64,000 nucleotides of DNA from a virus. Every line of letters begins with the position of its first letter. Within the stretch, counting starts at the first letter, position 1. The position numbers and the translations under genes are program-made. Location of the stretch: positions 32,852-96,851 of the IMG/VR virus record IMGVR_UViG_3300035698_022738; one strand, 5' to 3'. Below the pieces are notes generated by a model. That model ran no database searches and had not been told where the DNA came from. It was given only the letters and a program-made list of their open reading frames with translations. Below are positions 22,397-31,103 of this stretch, piece by piece.

Positions 22397-24103
22397 ATGT
22401 CTAGTAAGACAATGGTATGCCCCGCTTGCGGAGCAGAGATGGTTCTGCGGAATGGCCGCCGTGGCAAATTCTTTGGCTGTTCCACATTCCCCAAATGTCG
22501 CAAGACCGTGGATGCGGCAAACGGAGCATCTGGGATATTCCCAGTCAAAAAAGAGGTGCCAGCTGTAATGCACCCCCCTACTCCTCAGCAAGAGGAAATC
22601 TTTCAGGCCATAGCCAGTGATGATTGCGACGATATTGTCATTGAGGCTGGCCCCGGTTCTGGAAAGACCTACACGATTGTCCAGTCCCTCCAAAAAACGG
22701 CTGGTCGTGGAAAGGTGGTCGTGGTTGCATTCAACAAGGCCATTCAGCTAGTCCTTAACCGACTAGCACCTGACCACGTTCTCACAAGCACGTTCCACAG
22801 CCTGGGGTTCTCAATTTGCCGCAACGCAGCAAGCGGTCAGATTTCTGTAGACCAGAACAAAAAATACGGGATTGCGAAGAATATTCTGTTCCCCAATGAT
22901 GCCGACAAGGCAGCTAGGGGAGCTGTCGTGAAACTGGCGAGTATCTGTCAGAACACACTGGCTGACCCGACAGACCAGGCCCTGATGTACCACCTGATGG
23001 ATGAATACGACATTGGGGATGTCTTGAAAGAAAAACACCAGCCAGCTATGGTTGTCGATGCTGTCCCCACGTTGTTGGCTCACAGTGCAAGCTTGGAACT
23101 TTTAATCGACTTTGATGACATGATCTGGATGCCTGTCATCAAGGGTATGAAACCAACTGTGTTTGATTGGGTCAATGTCGATGAGGCGCAGGACTGCAAT
23201 GCGTGCCAGATCGAGTTGATTAAGATGATCACTTCCCCCTATGGGCGGGTCAATGCAGTAGGGGATCGACACCAGTCGATCTATGGGTTCCGTGGGGCTG
23301 ACTCGCACGCCATTCCCCGGCTCATATCTGAGTTGAACAACACCTCGGTGCTACCCCTGAATATTACTTTCAGGTGTCCAACATCTCACGTTGCTCTGAT
23401 CCAGCAGCTGGTTCCAGAAATCACTGCTCGGGACGGAGCTCCGGAAGGAATCATCAATGAGGGCGTGCGTTTGCACGAGATGTATGATCAGGCAAAGCCA
23501 GGGGACTTGATCCTGAGTCGGATCAATGCCCCTCTGGCTGGGGATTGCCTTGAATTTCTCCGCAGGGGGAAAAAGGCAGTCGTGATGGGTCGGGACATCG
23601 GCAAAAATCTTATCACCTTGATGGATCGGGTTGATACGGAAAAAACCGATGACATGATCAAGGGCCTTGCTGATCACCTTGATGTGGAACGTACTCGGTT
23701 TGCTTTGGCTGGCAAAGAGCACAAGATAGCTGCTCTTGAGGACAAGGTGGAAACCATTTTCGTGCTGGCTGAGGGGACAAAGTTGGTCAGTGAAATCGTC
23801 CAGAAAATCAATGCGATATACAGCGACACTGCTGAGGGCATTGTGCTCTCGACAGTTCACCGGGCCAAGGGACTGGAAGCTGAGGATGGTTACATTCGTA
23901 AGCCGTCCCTCTTTCCTCACCCACGAGCTAAGAGTGAAAAAGACATCATCCAGGAGCGCAACATTCTGTACGTTGCTCTTTCCCGGTTCAAAAAATCACT
24001 CTCATTTGTCGAAGGAAAATCACCCATTTCGATCTCATCAGAATTAGTGACAACAGAGGCAGCTGATCCAGTAGCTGCCTCTGAGGCGCAGGGGCTGCTA
24101 TGA
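22397..24103 (+). CDS. UvrD/Rep-family superfamily 1 helicase with N-terminal zinc ribbon
   Basis: 568 residues from ATG 22397 (leader AGCATAGGAGAGTGTAAA). Residues ~7-41: CPACGAEMVLRN..GKFFGCSTFPKC, a topoisomerase-type ribbon. Helicase motifs: I EAGPGSGKTYT, II VNVDEAQDCN, III GDRHQSIYGFRGAD, IV region NITFRCP, V/VI STVHRAKGLEAE and LYVALSRF. A DNA helicase for replication, repair or recombination; the ribbon may direct it to single strands. ATGA overlap with the sigma-like gene. Confidence 0.93.
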   Translation: MSSKTMVCPACGAEMVLRNGRRGKFFGCSTFPKCRKTVDAANGASGIFPVKKEVPAVMHPPTPQQEEIFQAIASDDCDDIVIEAGPGSGKTYTIVQSLQKTAGRGKVVVVAFNKAIQLVLNRLAPDHVLTSTFHSLGFSICRNAASGQISVDQNKKYGIAKNILFPNDADKAARGAVVKLASICQNTLADPTDQALMYHLMDEYDIGDVLKEKHQPAMVVDAVPTLLAHSASLELLIDFDDMIWMPVIKGMKPTVFDWVNVDEAQDCNACQIELIKMITSPYGRVNAVGDRHQSIYGFRGADSHAIPRLISELNNTSVLPLNITFRCPTSHVALIQQLVPEITARDGAPEGIINEGVRLHEMYDQAKPGDLILSRINAPLAGDCLEFLRRGKKAVVMGRDIGKNLITLMDRVDTEKTDDMIKGLADHLDVERTRFALAGKEHKIAALEDKVETIFVLAEGTKLVSEIVQKINAIYSDTAEGIVLSTVHRAKGLEAEDGYIRKPSLFPHPRAKSEKDIIQERNILYVALSRFKKSLSFVEGKSPISISSELVTTEAADPVAASEAQGLL

Positions 24104-24741
24104 ATGAGTTGGGTGAAAGAGTTCATGGCGATCTCAAGAATCTGGTGCACTGGATGGGGGCAAACAGCAAGATGTCCGGTTGGCGCATGCAGCCGGATGA
24201 GCTTGAGGGTGAGTGTTGGTTGGCTGTTGCACGCTGTCTTGATCGGTATGGGAAGTCCATAGAATACCCAGAGCTGCTCAGGGCATGCCGACAGTCGATG
24301 AAATTTGCCGTGATAGACGCCTCACGTTTATCTGGGCGTGAGACTGAAATGTACTTAGAAGACGCATTAGATACACAAGGGGAGGAAAGTTGGGATGAAT
24401 CAATTCCAGACGATCTCATCTATACCCCTGAGTTACACCTTGAGGCAATGGAACTGGTAACATCTCTGTCTGGTTCTCTTTCAGATACTGACAGAGATGT
24501 TCTGGACGCCATTTTGGGAAAGAATAAAAGGGTTCCTATCTATCTTGACCTGTGGATCAAGCGGTCAAGAGCTGCATTTTCGGGTAGGTCTGTGTCGACG
24601 AATATCTACGTTATTTCAAGGGCATTGTGCCTGTCGGAGTGGACCATCCGGAGAAGTTTGAGGCGTATAAAAGCCTCGTCAGAGGCGCATAGGGGGAGAA
24701 GGAGAAATGGATCTGACAGACCATGTATCGAAGGAGTTTAA
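24100..24741 (+). CDS. Sigma-70-like RNA polymerase sigma factor
   Basis: 213 residues. Residues ~27-75 (DELEGECWLAVARCLDRYG ... RACRQSMKFAVIDASR) resemble sigma region 2. The C-terminal part LSDTDRDVLDAIL followed by ISRALCLSEWTIRRSLRRIK is a region-4-type helix-turn-helix. Compact, like ECF or phage sigma factors. It may direct host RNA polymerase to phage middle or late promoters. ATGA overlap with the helicase gene. Confidence 0.75.
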   Translation: MNELGERVHGDLKNLVHWMGANSKMSGWRMQPDELEGECWLAVARCLDRYGKSIEYPELLRACRQSMKFAVIDASRLSGRETEMYLEDALDTQGEESWDESIPDDLIYTPELHLEAMELVTSLSGSLSDTDRDVLDAILGKNKRVPIYLDLWIKRSRAAFSGRSVSTNIYVISRALCLSEWTIRRSLRRIKASSEAHRGRRRNGSDRPCIEGV

Positions 24742-25162
24742 TCACGGGGAGTTGGTCAAGGTAGCTGAAATGATGGGCCTGGCTCCCACCTCTAGGTGGG
24801 GAGAACGCAAGCTCGTTGATTCCATCTTTGCCAAATGCAAAAAGGATGGGGTTCCGGAGCTTTCCCTTCGGGATGACGATCAAAGGCTTTTCACTGATTT
24901 TCTGTTCGTTGCTGAGCTCATTGATGAGCCAGAGGATGCTAAGAAATCAAAGTCAGATGAGGATGCGTTTGACCAAGAGTCTAAGCCGGATTGCTTTATG
25001 TTTGCAGATGATAAAGACCCGGCCTGTGGTCGGTGCAAGGTCTATAAGTTTTGTGTCGATGCCCGGCTCAGGAACCTCCCAGATTGCTTTGGTCACAGGT
25101 TTGATTTGGAGACACCGGAATGTCAGCTGTGCATCTATGCACCTGACTGTAAGATGGCATAG
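24707..25162 (+). CDS. Unknown protein with Cys-rich C-terminus
   Basis: 151 residues, GGGAGAAGGAGAA before ATG 24707, overlapping the sigma-like gene by 35 nt. The N-terminal ~45 residues (HGELVKVAEMMGLAPTSRWGERKLVDSIF) have a SAP/HeH-like helix pattern. The C-terminus has CGRCKVYKFC and CQLCIYAPDC, enough for zinc or an Fe-S cluster. An anti-sigma role is conceivable from position only. Confidence 0.7.
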   Translation: MDLTDHVSKEFNHGELVKVAEMMGLAPTSRWGERKLVDSIFAKCKKDGVPELSLRDDDQRLFTDFLFVAELIDEPEDAKKSKSDEDAFDQESKPDCFMFADDKDPACGRCKVYKFCVDARLRNLPDCFGHRFDLETPECQLCIYAPDCKMA

Positions 25163-25171
25163 GAGAGTAAA

Positions 25172-25666
25172 ATGATTAGAGAACTGAAGTACACTGTGAA
25201 GGCGTTTAGGTCCATCTTGTCGGGACCTTTGGGTTGGGTAGTTGCCACAGAGGATGAGTGGCGACCAGCTGAATTGATGGATTGGTCGTTTAGCTCGTGG
25301 TACATCTGTGCTGAGTACCAGAACGGGCGGCACATCCCGTTTCCTGTTCTGGACGGGGTAAGTGGTAGCTGGTTCCAGAGACGGGCCATTCGAGCAGCTG
25401 AGTGGTTGTCAGGAAATTCAGCTTTCCCAAGTGATCCCCCAGACACCTCAAACTCCGGCATGTGCGTTGTAAGTCCGGGAGCTTTGGGCCTTGAGTCCAG
25501 TATTTTGGCGGGTTTGGTAAGGGACACCATTGCTGAGGATTGTCATCAGCGTGATGCGGGTGTCCGTAGATACAGACATCCAAATATGCAGAGCTTGCAT
25601 GAGAATACTAAGCTCGGAACAGAAGTCAAAGAGTCTCTGTACAGACATATGTACGGCGGGAAGTGA
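25172..25666 (+). CDS. Unknown protein
   Basis: 164 residues, GGCATAGGAGAGTAAA before ATG 25172. Contains GPLGWVVATEDEWRPAELMDWSFSSWYI and a C-terminal DAGVRRYRHPNMQSLHENTK region. No family recognised. Last gene before the terminator at 25685. Confidence 0.7.
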   Translation: MIRELKYTVKAFRSILSGPLGWVVATEDEWRPAELMDWSFSSWYICAEYQNGRHIPFPVLDGVSGSWFQRRAIRAAEWLSGNSAFPSDPPDTSNSGMCVVSPGALGLESSILAGLVRDTIAEDCHQRDAGVRRYRHPNMQSLHENTKLGTEVKESLYRHMYGGK

Positions 25667-25684
25667 GTTGACAGGCAGGACAAT

Positions 25685-25719
25685 GGCACACATCCTAAAT
25701 CGGGTGTGTGCCTTTTTTT
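25685..25719 (+). terminator. Rho-independent terminator
   Basis: GGCACACATCC / GGGTGTGTGCC stem with a short loop and seven T. Ends the 17-25.7 kb transcription unit. AT-rich CGTTTAATATAG (25744-25755) just downstream may mark the next start. Confidence 0.93.
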
Positions 25720-25768
25720 GTTGCTCAAAAAATGGTGTGATTCCGTTTAATATAGTAGGAGAGATTGA

Positions 25769-26113
25769 ATGGAAATTAAAGTGAATGTTGGGGATGTCAA
25801 TACATACCTCGTCGTGGTGTTTGGGGAGGTAGATATCATGACCAATGCTCTCAGGGCTATTGCTCGTTTTAGGTCTGTAACAGGGGCACTCTGGCCGTCT
25901 GAGGTTGTGGTGCATGAAAACAATCGCATGTGTTTGTCATTGCCGACAACACAGCGGAAAGCTCCCTGGAATTTGCGGGATGCCTTGTATATGCTCACGG
26001 CATATCCCATCAAAGGGGATGAGGAAAGTGAACGAGTTCCCGTTGTTTTTGACGGGGAACGTAAGCCTGTTGGCAAGGCTTTTAGAGACAGACCACTGAG
26101 GAAAGGGATATAA
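25769..26113 (+). CDS. Unknown protein
   Basis: 114 residues, TAGGAGAG before ATG 25769. Beta-rich N-terminus MEIKVNVGDVNTYLVVVFG, basic C-terminus. No family recognised. First gene of the polymerase operon, overlapping the Phd-like gene by one base. Confidence 0.7.
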   Translation: MEIKVNVGDVNTYLVVVFGEVDIMTNALRAIARFRSVTGALWPSEVVVHENNRMCLSLPTTQRKAPWNLRDALYMLTAYPIKGDEESERVPVVFDGERKPVGKAFRDRPLRKGI

Positions 26114-26373
26114 TGAAAACAATGGGGATTACGAAAGCTCGTGAAAATTTCACACACCTTGTGACTGAGGCAGCTCAAGAATGTCCGGTTGTCCTGACCA
26201 GCCTCAAGGTGCCAAAGGCTGTATTGATTAGCTATAATGCGTGGGTCAGATTGAATGATCAGGTGGATGACTTGGAGGATTTGGTCACATATGTTAATCG
26301 ACGCAATGAGTCATCGACACCATTTGAGAGGTTTGTGAAGGATCACGCAATAGAGGGTGAAGATGCTACCTGA
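26113..26373 (+). CDS. Phd/YefM-like antitoxin-fold protein, no partner toxin
   Basis: 86 residues. MGITKARENFTHLVTEAAQ..PVVLT....PKAVLISYNAWVRLNDQVDDLED matches the Phd/YefM DNA-binding fold, with a C-terminal tail that in true antitoxins binds a toxin. No toxin gene is adjacent: the next gene is DNA polymerase, overlapping by 11 nt. Related to 11627-11824. Could autoregulate the polymerase operon or counter a host toxin. Confidence 0.8.
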   Translation: MKTMGITKARENFTHLVTEAAQECPVVLTSLKVPKAVLISYNAWVRLNDQVDDLEDLVTYVNRRNESSTPFERFVKDHAIEGEDAT

Positions 26374-28945
26374 TCCCTGCAAAGAGTGCGGGTTACACAA
26401 GACTTGCAAAACGCACATGGTGCCGGGATCGGGTTCTGATCATCCGTTAGTTCTTTTTGTAGGGGAGGCCCCTGGAGCGGAAGAGGATGAAACAGGGGTG
26501 GTGTTTATGGGTAAGGCTGGTCAGGTTCTCAGAGAGGCTATCAATCAGTTGGGCCTCTCTGATGACCAGTATCGTATCACAAATGTTGTACGGTGTCGGC
26601 CCCCCAAAAATCGGACACCTCGGGCCAGAGAGATAGAGCTGTGCTCTGAGTTCCTTTTTGAGGAAATTAAACAGCATCCCCCCAAAGTTATTGTGTTGCT
26701 GGGTAACACCCCACTCAAAGCTGTTTTGGGGGAAAACAAGATTAGTGAGTGGAACGGGCTTGCAGTTCAACGGGGAGATTTTGTGTATGCTCCGGCTTTT
26801 CATCCATCAGCGTTCAACTATGGGAACCGGGATCGCCTTGAGGATTGGTACGATGCTCTGGAACAAGCGGTGCGTATTGCTCACGGAGAAAAGGTTCCCG
26901 ATAGGAATGCTGGCTGGGAGTACATCTACCCCAAATCGTATGATGACCTAGTGGCTATGGAACGCGAGCTGGCAAAAAGTGAGACCATCACCTATGACGT
27001 AGAGACTCGATTTCTCAATATTCATGATCCGGAGAACACTGTGATATCTGTCTCATTTGGGATGGATGGTGTGGCCTGGTCGTTCCCCTTGTATCACACT
27101 GAAGGGTCGGAATGGTGGAAGGGAACTCGAATATTGTCGGTGGTTGGTATGGTTTTGAACATACTTAGTAAGTCACAAGTAGTAGGGCATAACGTCAAGT
27201 TTGATAGGTCAGCTACTCGGAAGTTGTTGGGGCAGGACTTTGTTCCATTTGGGGACACAATGCGTATCTCTCAGCTGATCGACAGCCAGCCAGGAATACA
27301 CGGCCTGAAGAGATTGGCTGGCATGAAATTAGGGATGTTTGATTATGACCAGGAGTTGACTGATTACACCGACGCTCACCCAGAGGCTAATCCCAAAAAA
27401 GGTGGGGACTTCGGGCTGGTTCCACTGAAGAAGTTGCTTCCCTATGGGGCCATGGATTCAGCGGCAACTTACAGGCTGTATCATTTGTTGTTGTCTGAGT
27501 TGACACCGGAACAAACTGTCTTGTACAAGCAGCTCATTATGCCAGCTGATGACGCGCTAGCTGAAATGGAATATCGAGGTATTCTGTTGGATACCTATAT
27601 GGCAGAGCGGTATGAGCGGATATATAAGTTTGTTCGGGAAGAGAAGTATAGGGCGGCTATCTTGCAGGACCCCGACGTGCAGAGGTTTATAGCACGTAAG
27701 CAAAAGATTGTGGATATTGAGCTCAAAAAACGTCGGGAAAAGAGTACACGTAAGCTCAAGGACAGAAAATTCTCATTCAACGCAAACAGCACAGAAATGA
27801 TGGGGGAAGTGTTTTTTACGATCAAGGATCACGTCCCCCCCGCACTGACAAAAACTGGAAAGCCCTCAATGGATGCCGGACTGTTGGCTCAGAGTCCAGT
27901 TGCGGATGATCCACTATTTCAGCTCTATCGCAAGTATCGGCTCTATGGGTCGATGCTGTCCAAGTATCTTGGTCCTGCCTCTAAAGGGCTAAGGGATTGG
28001 CGGACTTGTGTCGATGGGCGGATACACACTCATTTCAATGTCGGGGGTGCAACAACTGGCCGATTATCTTCGAGTCAGCCAAACCTCCAGAACATTCCGT
28101 CTCCGGAAAAAGAGCAAGGGACCCTGCTTGAGAGCTTGCCTATTCGTAACTTGTTCAAGCATACCCATCCCGGTGGATGTCTGGCCTCAGTTGACTTTTC
28201 TGGTATGGAATTGAGGATCATGGCCTCAATGTCTGAGTGCCTACCCATGATCAAGGTATTCAGGGAAAACGGGGACCTGCATAGGTTTGTTACCTCAGCT
28301 GCGTTTTCCATCCCTGAAAAAGATGTAACAAAGACAAAGCGACGTACTGGGAAGTCGATCAATTTTTTAATCATCTACGGGGGCGGACCTGAGTCTTTGC
28401 ACAGAAAATATGGGGTCCCTTTGAGTCAAAGCAAGCGTCTAATGAAAAACTACTTCAAGAGGTTCCCCGAAGTCCATGAGTTTCACAATAAGGTTATTGA
28501 CTTTGCAGAACGAAATGGCTATGTAGAGACACCCTTTGGGCGTCGCAGGTATCTCAGGAATATCAACTCTGTGATCTCTTACAAAAAAGAGGCGGATGAG
28601 AGGGCGGCTATCAATATGCCTATCCAGTCTCTGGCCTCTGATATATTGTTGTGCTGTATTGCAATCCTGGAGCGTAAGCTGATAAAAGGTGGGTTCAAGT
28701 CTCGGATGGTCAACACGGTACACGACTCCATCACCTTTGATGTATACCCAGGTGAGTTGGATACGATCTTGGTTATGGCAAGAGACATCATGGTCAATAT
28801 CAAATACTATGCCAAGCGGTACTTCCCTGGTCTTGATTTTAGCTGGCTGAAAGTGCCTCTCAATGTGGATGCTGAGGTAGGGTCCCATTACGGGAGCATG
28901 AGCGATTATGAGATACCTGGGGTGGTGAGAGGGAGAGGAAAATGA
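26363..28945 (+). CDS. Uracil-DNA glycosylase / DNA polymerase I fusion
   Basis: 860 residues from ATG 26363 (AGAGGG upstream; GTG 26357 possible). Residues 1-~180 are a family-4-type UDG: C6-x2-C9, GEAPGAEED, RCRPPKNRTP and ELC supply the four Fe-S Cys and motif A; HPSA is motif B. Residues ~195-380 are a DnaQ-like 3'-5' exonuclease (D212-V-E214). Residues ~380-860 are family A polymerase: VDFSGMELR (D611), KSINFLIIYGGG and TVHDSI (H787-D788). No 5'-3' exonuclease domain. UDG-polymerase fusions are known from SPO1-type phages. Likely the main replicase with built-in uracil recognition. Confidence 0.95.
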   Translation: MLPDPCKECGLHKTCKTHMVPGSGSDHPLVLFVGEAPGAEEDETGVVFMGKAGQVLREAINQLGLSDDQYRITNVVRCRPPKNRTPRAREIELCSEFLFEEIKQHPPKVIVLLGNTPLKAVLGENKISEWNGLAVQRGDFVYAPAFHPSAFNYGNRDRLEDWYDALEQAVRIAHGEKVPDRNAGWEYIYPKSYDDLVAMERELAKSETITYDVETRFLNIHDPENTVISVSFGMDGVAWSFPLYHTEGSEWWKGTRILSVVGMVLNILSKSQVVGHNVKFDRSATRKLLGQDFVPFGDTMRISQLIDSQPGIHGLKRLAGMKLGMFDYDQELTDYTDAHPEANPKKGGDFGLVPLKKLLPYGAMDSAATYRLYHLLLSELTPEQTVLYKQLIMPADDALAEMEYRGILLDTYMAERYERIYKFVREEKYRAAILQDPDVQRFIARKQKIVDIELKKRREKSTRKLKDRKFSFNANSTEMMGEVFFTIKDHVPPALTKTGKPSMDAGLLAQSPVADDPLFQLYRKYRLYGSMLSKYLGPASKGLRDWRTCVDGRIHTHFNVGGATTGRLSSSQPNLQNIPSPEKEQGTLLESLPIRNLFKHTHPGGCLASVDFSGMELRIMASMSECLPMIKVFRENGDLHRFVTSAAFSIPEKDVTKTKRRTGKSINFLIIYGGGPESLHRKYGVPLSQSKRLMKNYFKRFPEVHEFHNKVIDFAERNGYVETPFGRRRYLRNINSVISYKKEADERAAINMPIQSLASDILLCCIAILERKLIKGGFKSRMVNTVHDSITFDVYPGELDTILVMARDIMVNIKYYAKRYFPGLDFSWLKVPLNVDAEVGSHYGSMSDYEIPGVVRGRGK

Positions 28946-29658
28946 AATCGAGACTTAGAATTGATGGAGTTCCTTGCACTGTGTTTGAGGGATTGTTTCA
29001 TACGTGCAAGCTAGACTCGGTTGTTGTTGAAGCCGGACAGATTCTAGTTCCATTTGAAGTTGAAACATCAGAGGGAACCTGTCTGACAGGGGATGCTGGT
29101 GATTGGCTGATACGTGTTGATGGGGAATTGTACCCGTGTACGGACAGCAAGTTTAGAGACGCTTGTGGGGTGGTGGAGAACAAAGAATGGATGTTCAAGA
29201 CATCTATCAAAGGTTATGACATGGGTAAGGGAAGTCAAATGAGTGAACTAACACCCGTATCATTTGTTCAGGATGATGGTGATCACCGATGGCCGCCAAC
29301 ATGTGAAGTTTGCAAAAAAGAGATGGAGTGCGACCATGCTGAAGAATGGAAAGATGGAACTCTGGTCGAGCGTGTACCGTTTGCTACGGGCTATTCTATC
29401 CATGCGTCATCTTTCGACTTGGCAACTTGGCCGGAAGGCCGTCGTATTGATGTAACAGACGAAGGGTGGGAAGAAGGCCCAATCTGCTTCGAGTGCTTTA
29501 AGAAAATGTTGCATGCCCATGAGATGTATAAAGCTCTGGAATGGATAATTAACGTGGAAGGTGGTGCAGGGCTGGCGGGGGGTGAGCCGCAGATAGGTGA
29601 AATGTCGACTGCGATAGATGCTGGCAAGGCCGCTATTGACAAAGTGGGAGTGAGATGA
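28942..29658 (+). CDS. Unknown two-part protein, N-terminal GDWLIR-type domain and C-terminal Cys-pair region
   Basis: 238 residues, GAGGAAA before ATG 28942, overlapping the polymerase stop. DAGDWLIRVDGELYPC resembles a small domain frequent in phage hypothetical proteins (..GDW/YL.R..DGE.YPC). The C-terminal half has CEVCKKEMEC and CFECFKK, a possible zinc site. May be two ancestral genes joined. Function unknown. Confidence 0.7.
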   Translation: MKSRLRIDGVPCTVFEGLFHTCKLDSVVVEAGQILVPFEVETSEGTCLTGDAGDWLIRVDGELYPCTDSKFRDACGVVENKEWMFKTSIKGYDMGKGSQMSELTPVSFVQDDGDHRWPPTCEVCKKEMECDHAEEWKDGTLVERVPFATGYSIHASSFDLATWPEGRRIDVTDEGWEEGPICFECFKKMLHAHEMYKALEWIINVEGGAGLAGGEPQIGEMSTAIDAGKAAIDKVGVR

Positions 29659-29688
29659 AAAAAATGAATAGCAGAACGGGAGAGAGTG

Positions 29689-29925
29689 ATGGGTGATTGG
29701 CTGACGTGGTGTAACGTACTTGACAACGAACAGGTTGCGCGGTTGGAGGCAATCGAGGCGCGAGCGAAGGCTGTGGCTGACAACGAAACAGGTATTGCTG
29801 GCGATGCTGAGATACGACTGGAAATCAATGCTCGACCCGACATACCTTGGCTGCTGGAACTGGTCAGCGATTTGGTAGCCAGTATCGAAAGCGAAGTTGA
29901 AAATTCAATGGGGGATGATATCTGA
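29689..29925 (+). CDS. Small helical phage protein
   Basis: 78 residues, GGGAGAGAGTG before ATG 29689; GTG 29686 is an alternative. RLEAIEARAKAVAD ... ARPDIPWLLELV is a pattern common in small proteins of diverse phages; no function known. Confidence 0.7.
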   Translation: MGDWLTWCNVLDNEQVARLEAIEARAKAVADNETGIAGDAEIRLEINARPDIPWLLELVSDLVASIESEVENSMGDDI

Positions 29926-30206
29926 TGAGTAATGGAGTAGCAAAGGCAATGATGGAGCGTATTGATCAGCTGGTAGCAGAGCGGGATACACTACTAGCAG
30001 ATGGGCGGACTGTAATTCGTGAGCGCGACAAAGCCTTGGCCGAGTTGGATACCCAGGCTGCCGAGATTGAGCGACTGCGAGGTATCATCAACGAGGCGCA
30101 CGGCCTGTTTAGCACGATTGCATTCGACTGCGAGGATGAGGACGTGTCCGAGCAGGCTGCCAGTTATGCGGTGCACGTAATTGAGCAAATGGAGGCTTCT
30201 CTATGA
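29925..30206 (+). CDS. Small coiled-coil protein
   Basis: 93 residues. Heptad-like MMERIDQLVAERDTLL...RDKALAELDTQAAEIERL is a coiled coil (residues ~8-52), followed by an acidic, Cys-containing helix. Overlaps both neighbours by a few bases. Function unknown. Confidence 0.7.
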   Translation: MSNGVAKAMMERIDQLVAERDTLLADGRTVIRERDKALAELDTQAAEIERLRGIINEAHGLFSTIAFDCEDEDVSEQAASYAVHVIEQMEASL

Positions 30207-30832
30207 GTGAATGTCGGGCGGCAATCGTTGGAGCAGATTTGAAGGGTGAGCGGAGTCCACAAGATTTCTACCGGACACCCTCAGAGGCCGTTACGTCTCT
30301 CATGAAGAGAGAGACCTTTCCCGGTCTTGTTTGGGAACCAGCGTGTGGTGACGGGGCAATCAGTGAAGTCCTTTTAGATTACAAGGGGCATGAGTATGTA
30401 CCAAACGGAGGGAAGGGGCCAAAAGACGGGGTATACAGCTCTGACAAGTATGATTGGGGATATGGCGTTCCAGGAGTTGATTTCCTGGGGTCAGTGGATG
30501 CTCTTCCGCTGAATACAGTGGATCATGTGGTGACAAATCCCCCTTACGGTGTGGCAAAAGAATTTGTCCAACGAGCGTTGTATGTGACAACAGGCAAGGT
30601 TGCCATGTTCCTGAAGCTCACTTTCCTGGAGGGCAAGGGGCGTCATGTGTTCCTGGACCATAGTCCTCTGAGATCGGTCTATGTTTTCTCGGGGCGTGTC
30701 AAGGTCTACCGTCATGACATCGAAAATTTAGACTCTAGGCCGACTGGTTATTTTTGTTACGCATGGTTCATTTGGGAGCATGGCTACCGAGGAAAGCCTG
30801 AGATTGACTGGATATATGAGGCAGGGATGTAA
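30203..30832 (+). CDS. DNA N6-adenine methyltransferase-like protein (NPPY)
   Basis: 209 residues. SAM-binding motif WEPACGDG (44-51) precedes catalytic TNPPYG (111-116), the order of gamma-type adenine methyltransferases. No separate target-recognition domain is evident, so a low-specificity enzyme is possible. GGAGG upstream. Likely modifies phage DNA. Confidence 0.88.
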   Translation: MSECRAAIVGADLKGERSPQDFYRTPSEAVTSLMKRETFPGLVWEPACGDGAISEVLLDYKGHEYVPNGGKGPKDGVYSSDKYDWGYGVPGVDFLGSVDALPLNTVDHVVTNPPYGVAKEFVQRALYVTTGKVAMFLKLTFLEGKGRHVFLDHSPLRSVYVFSGRVKVYRHDIENLDSRPTGYFCYAWFIWEHGYRGKPEIDWIYEAGM

Positions 30833-30835
30833 GGC

Positions 30836-31099
30836 ATGAGAAATTTTATCAAGAATTTGTTTTCTCCATCTCGTTGCTACATGTTCTTTTTTTCCTACAC
30901 TTATGATGCAGATGGCTTCTCTGGTCAGGGGTTTGGAAATGATCGGTTTTGGATTCGAGGGAAGATAACACATGAAAAAATAAGGGAGATAGAGAATCTT
31001 TTGAAGTATTCGATTCCGGAAATTGTACTGCCAGAGAACCATGACAATCTCGATTATTTCAATATTGTCTCTCTTGGATGGGAACGTATTTGGGAGTAA
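30836..31099 (+). CDS. Small unknown protein
   Basis: 87 residues starting 3 nt after the previous stop. Aromatic N-terminus CYMFFFSYTYDADGFSG and helix THEKIREIENLL. Soluble alpha/beta, not recognised. Confidence 0.6.
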   Translation: MRNFIKNLFSPSRCYMFFFSYTYDADGFSGQGFGNDRFWIRGKITHEKIREIENLLKYSIPEIVLPENHDNLDYFNIVSLGWERIWE

Positions 31100-31103
31100 A
31101 TGC

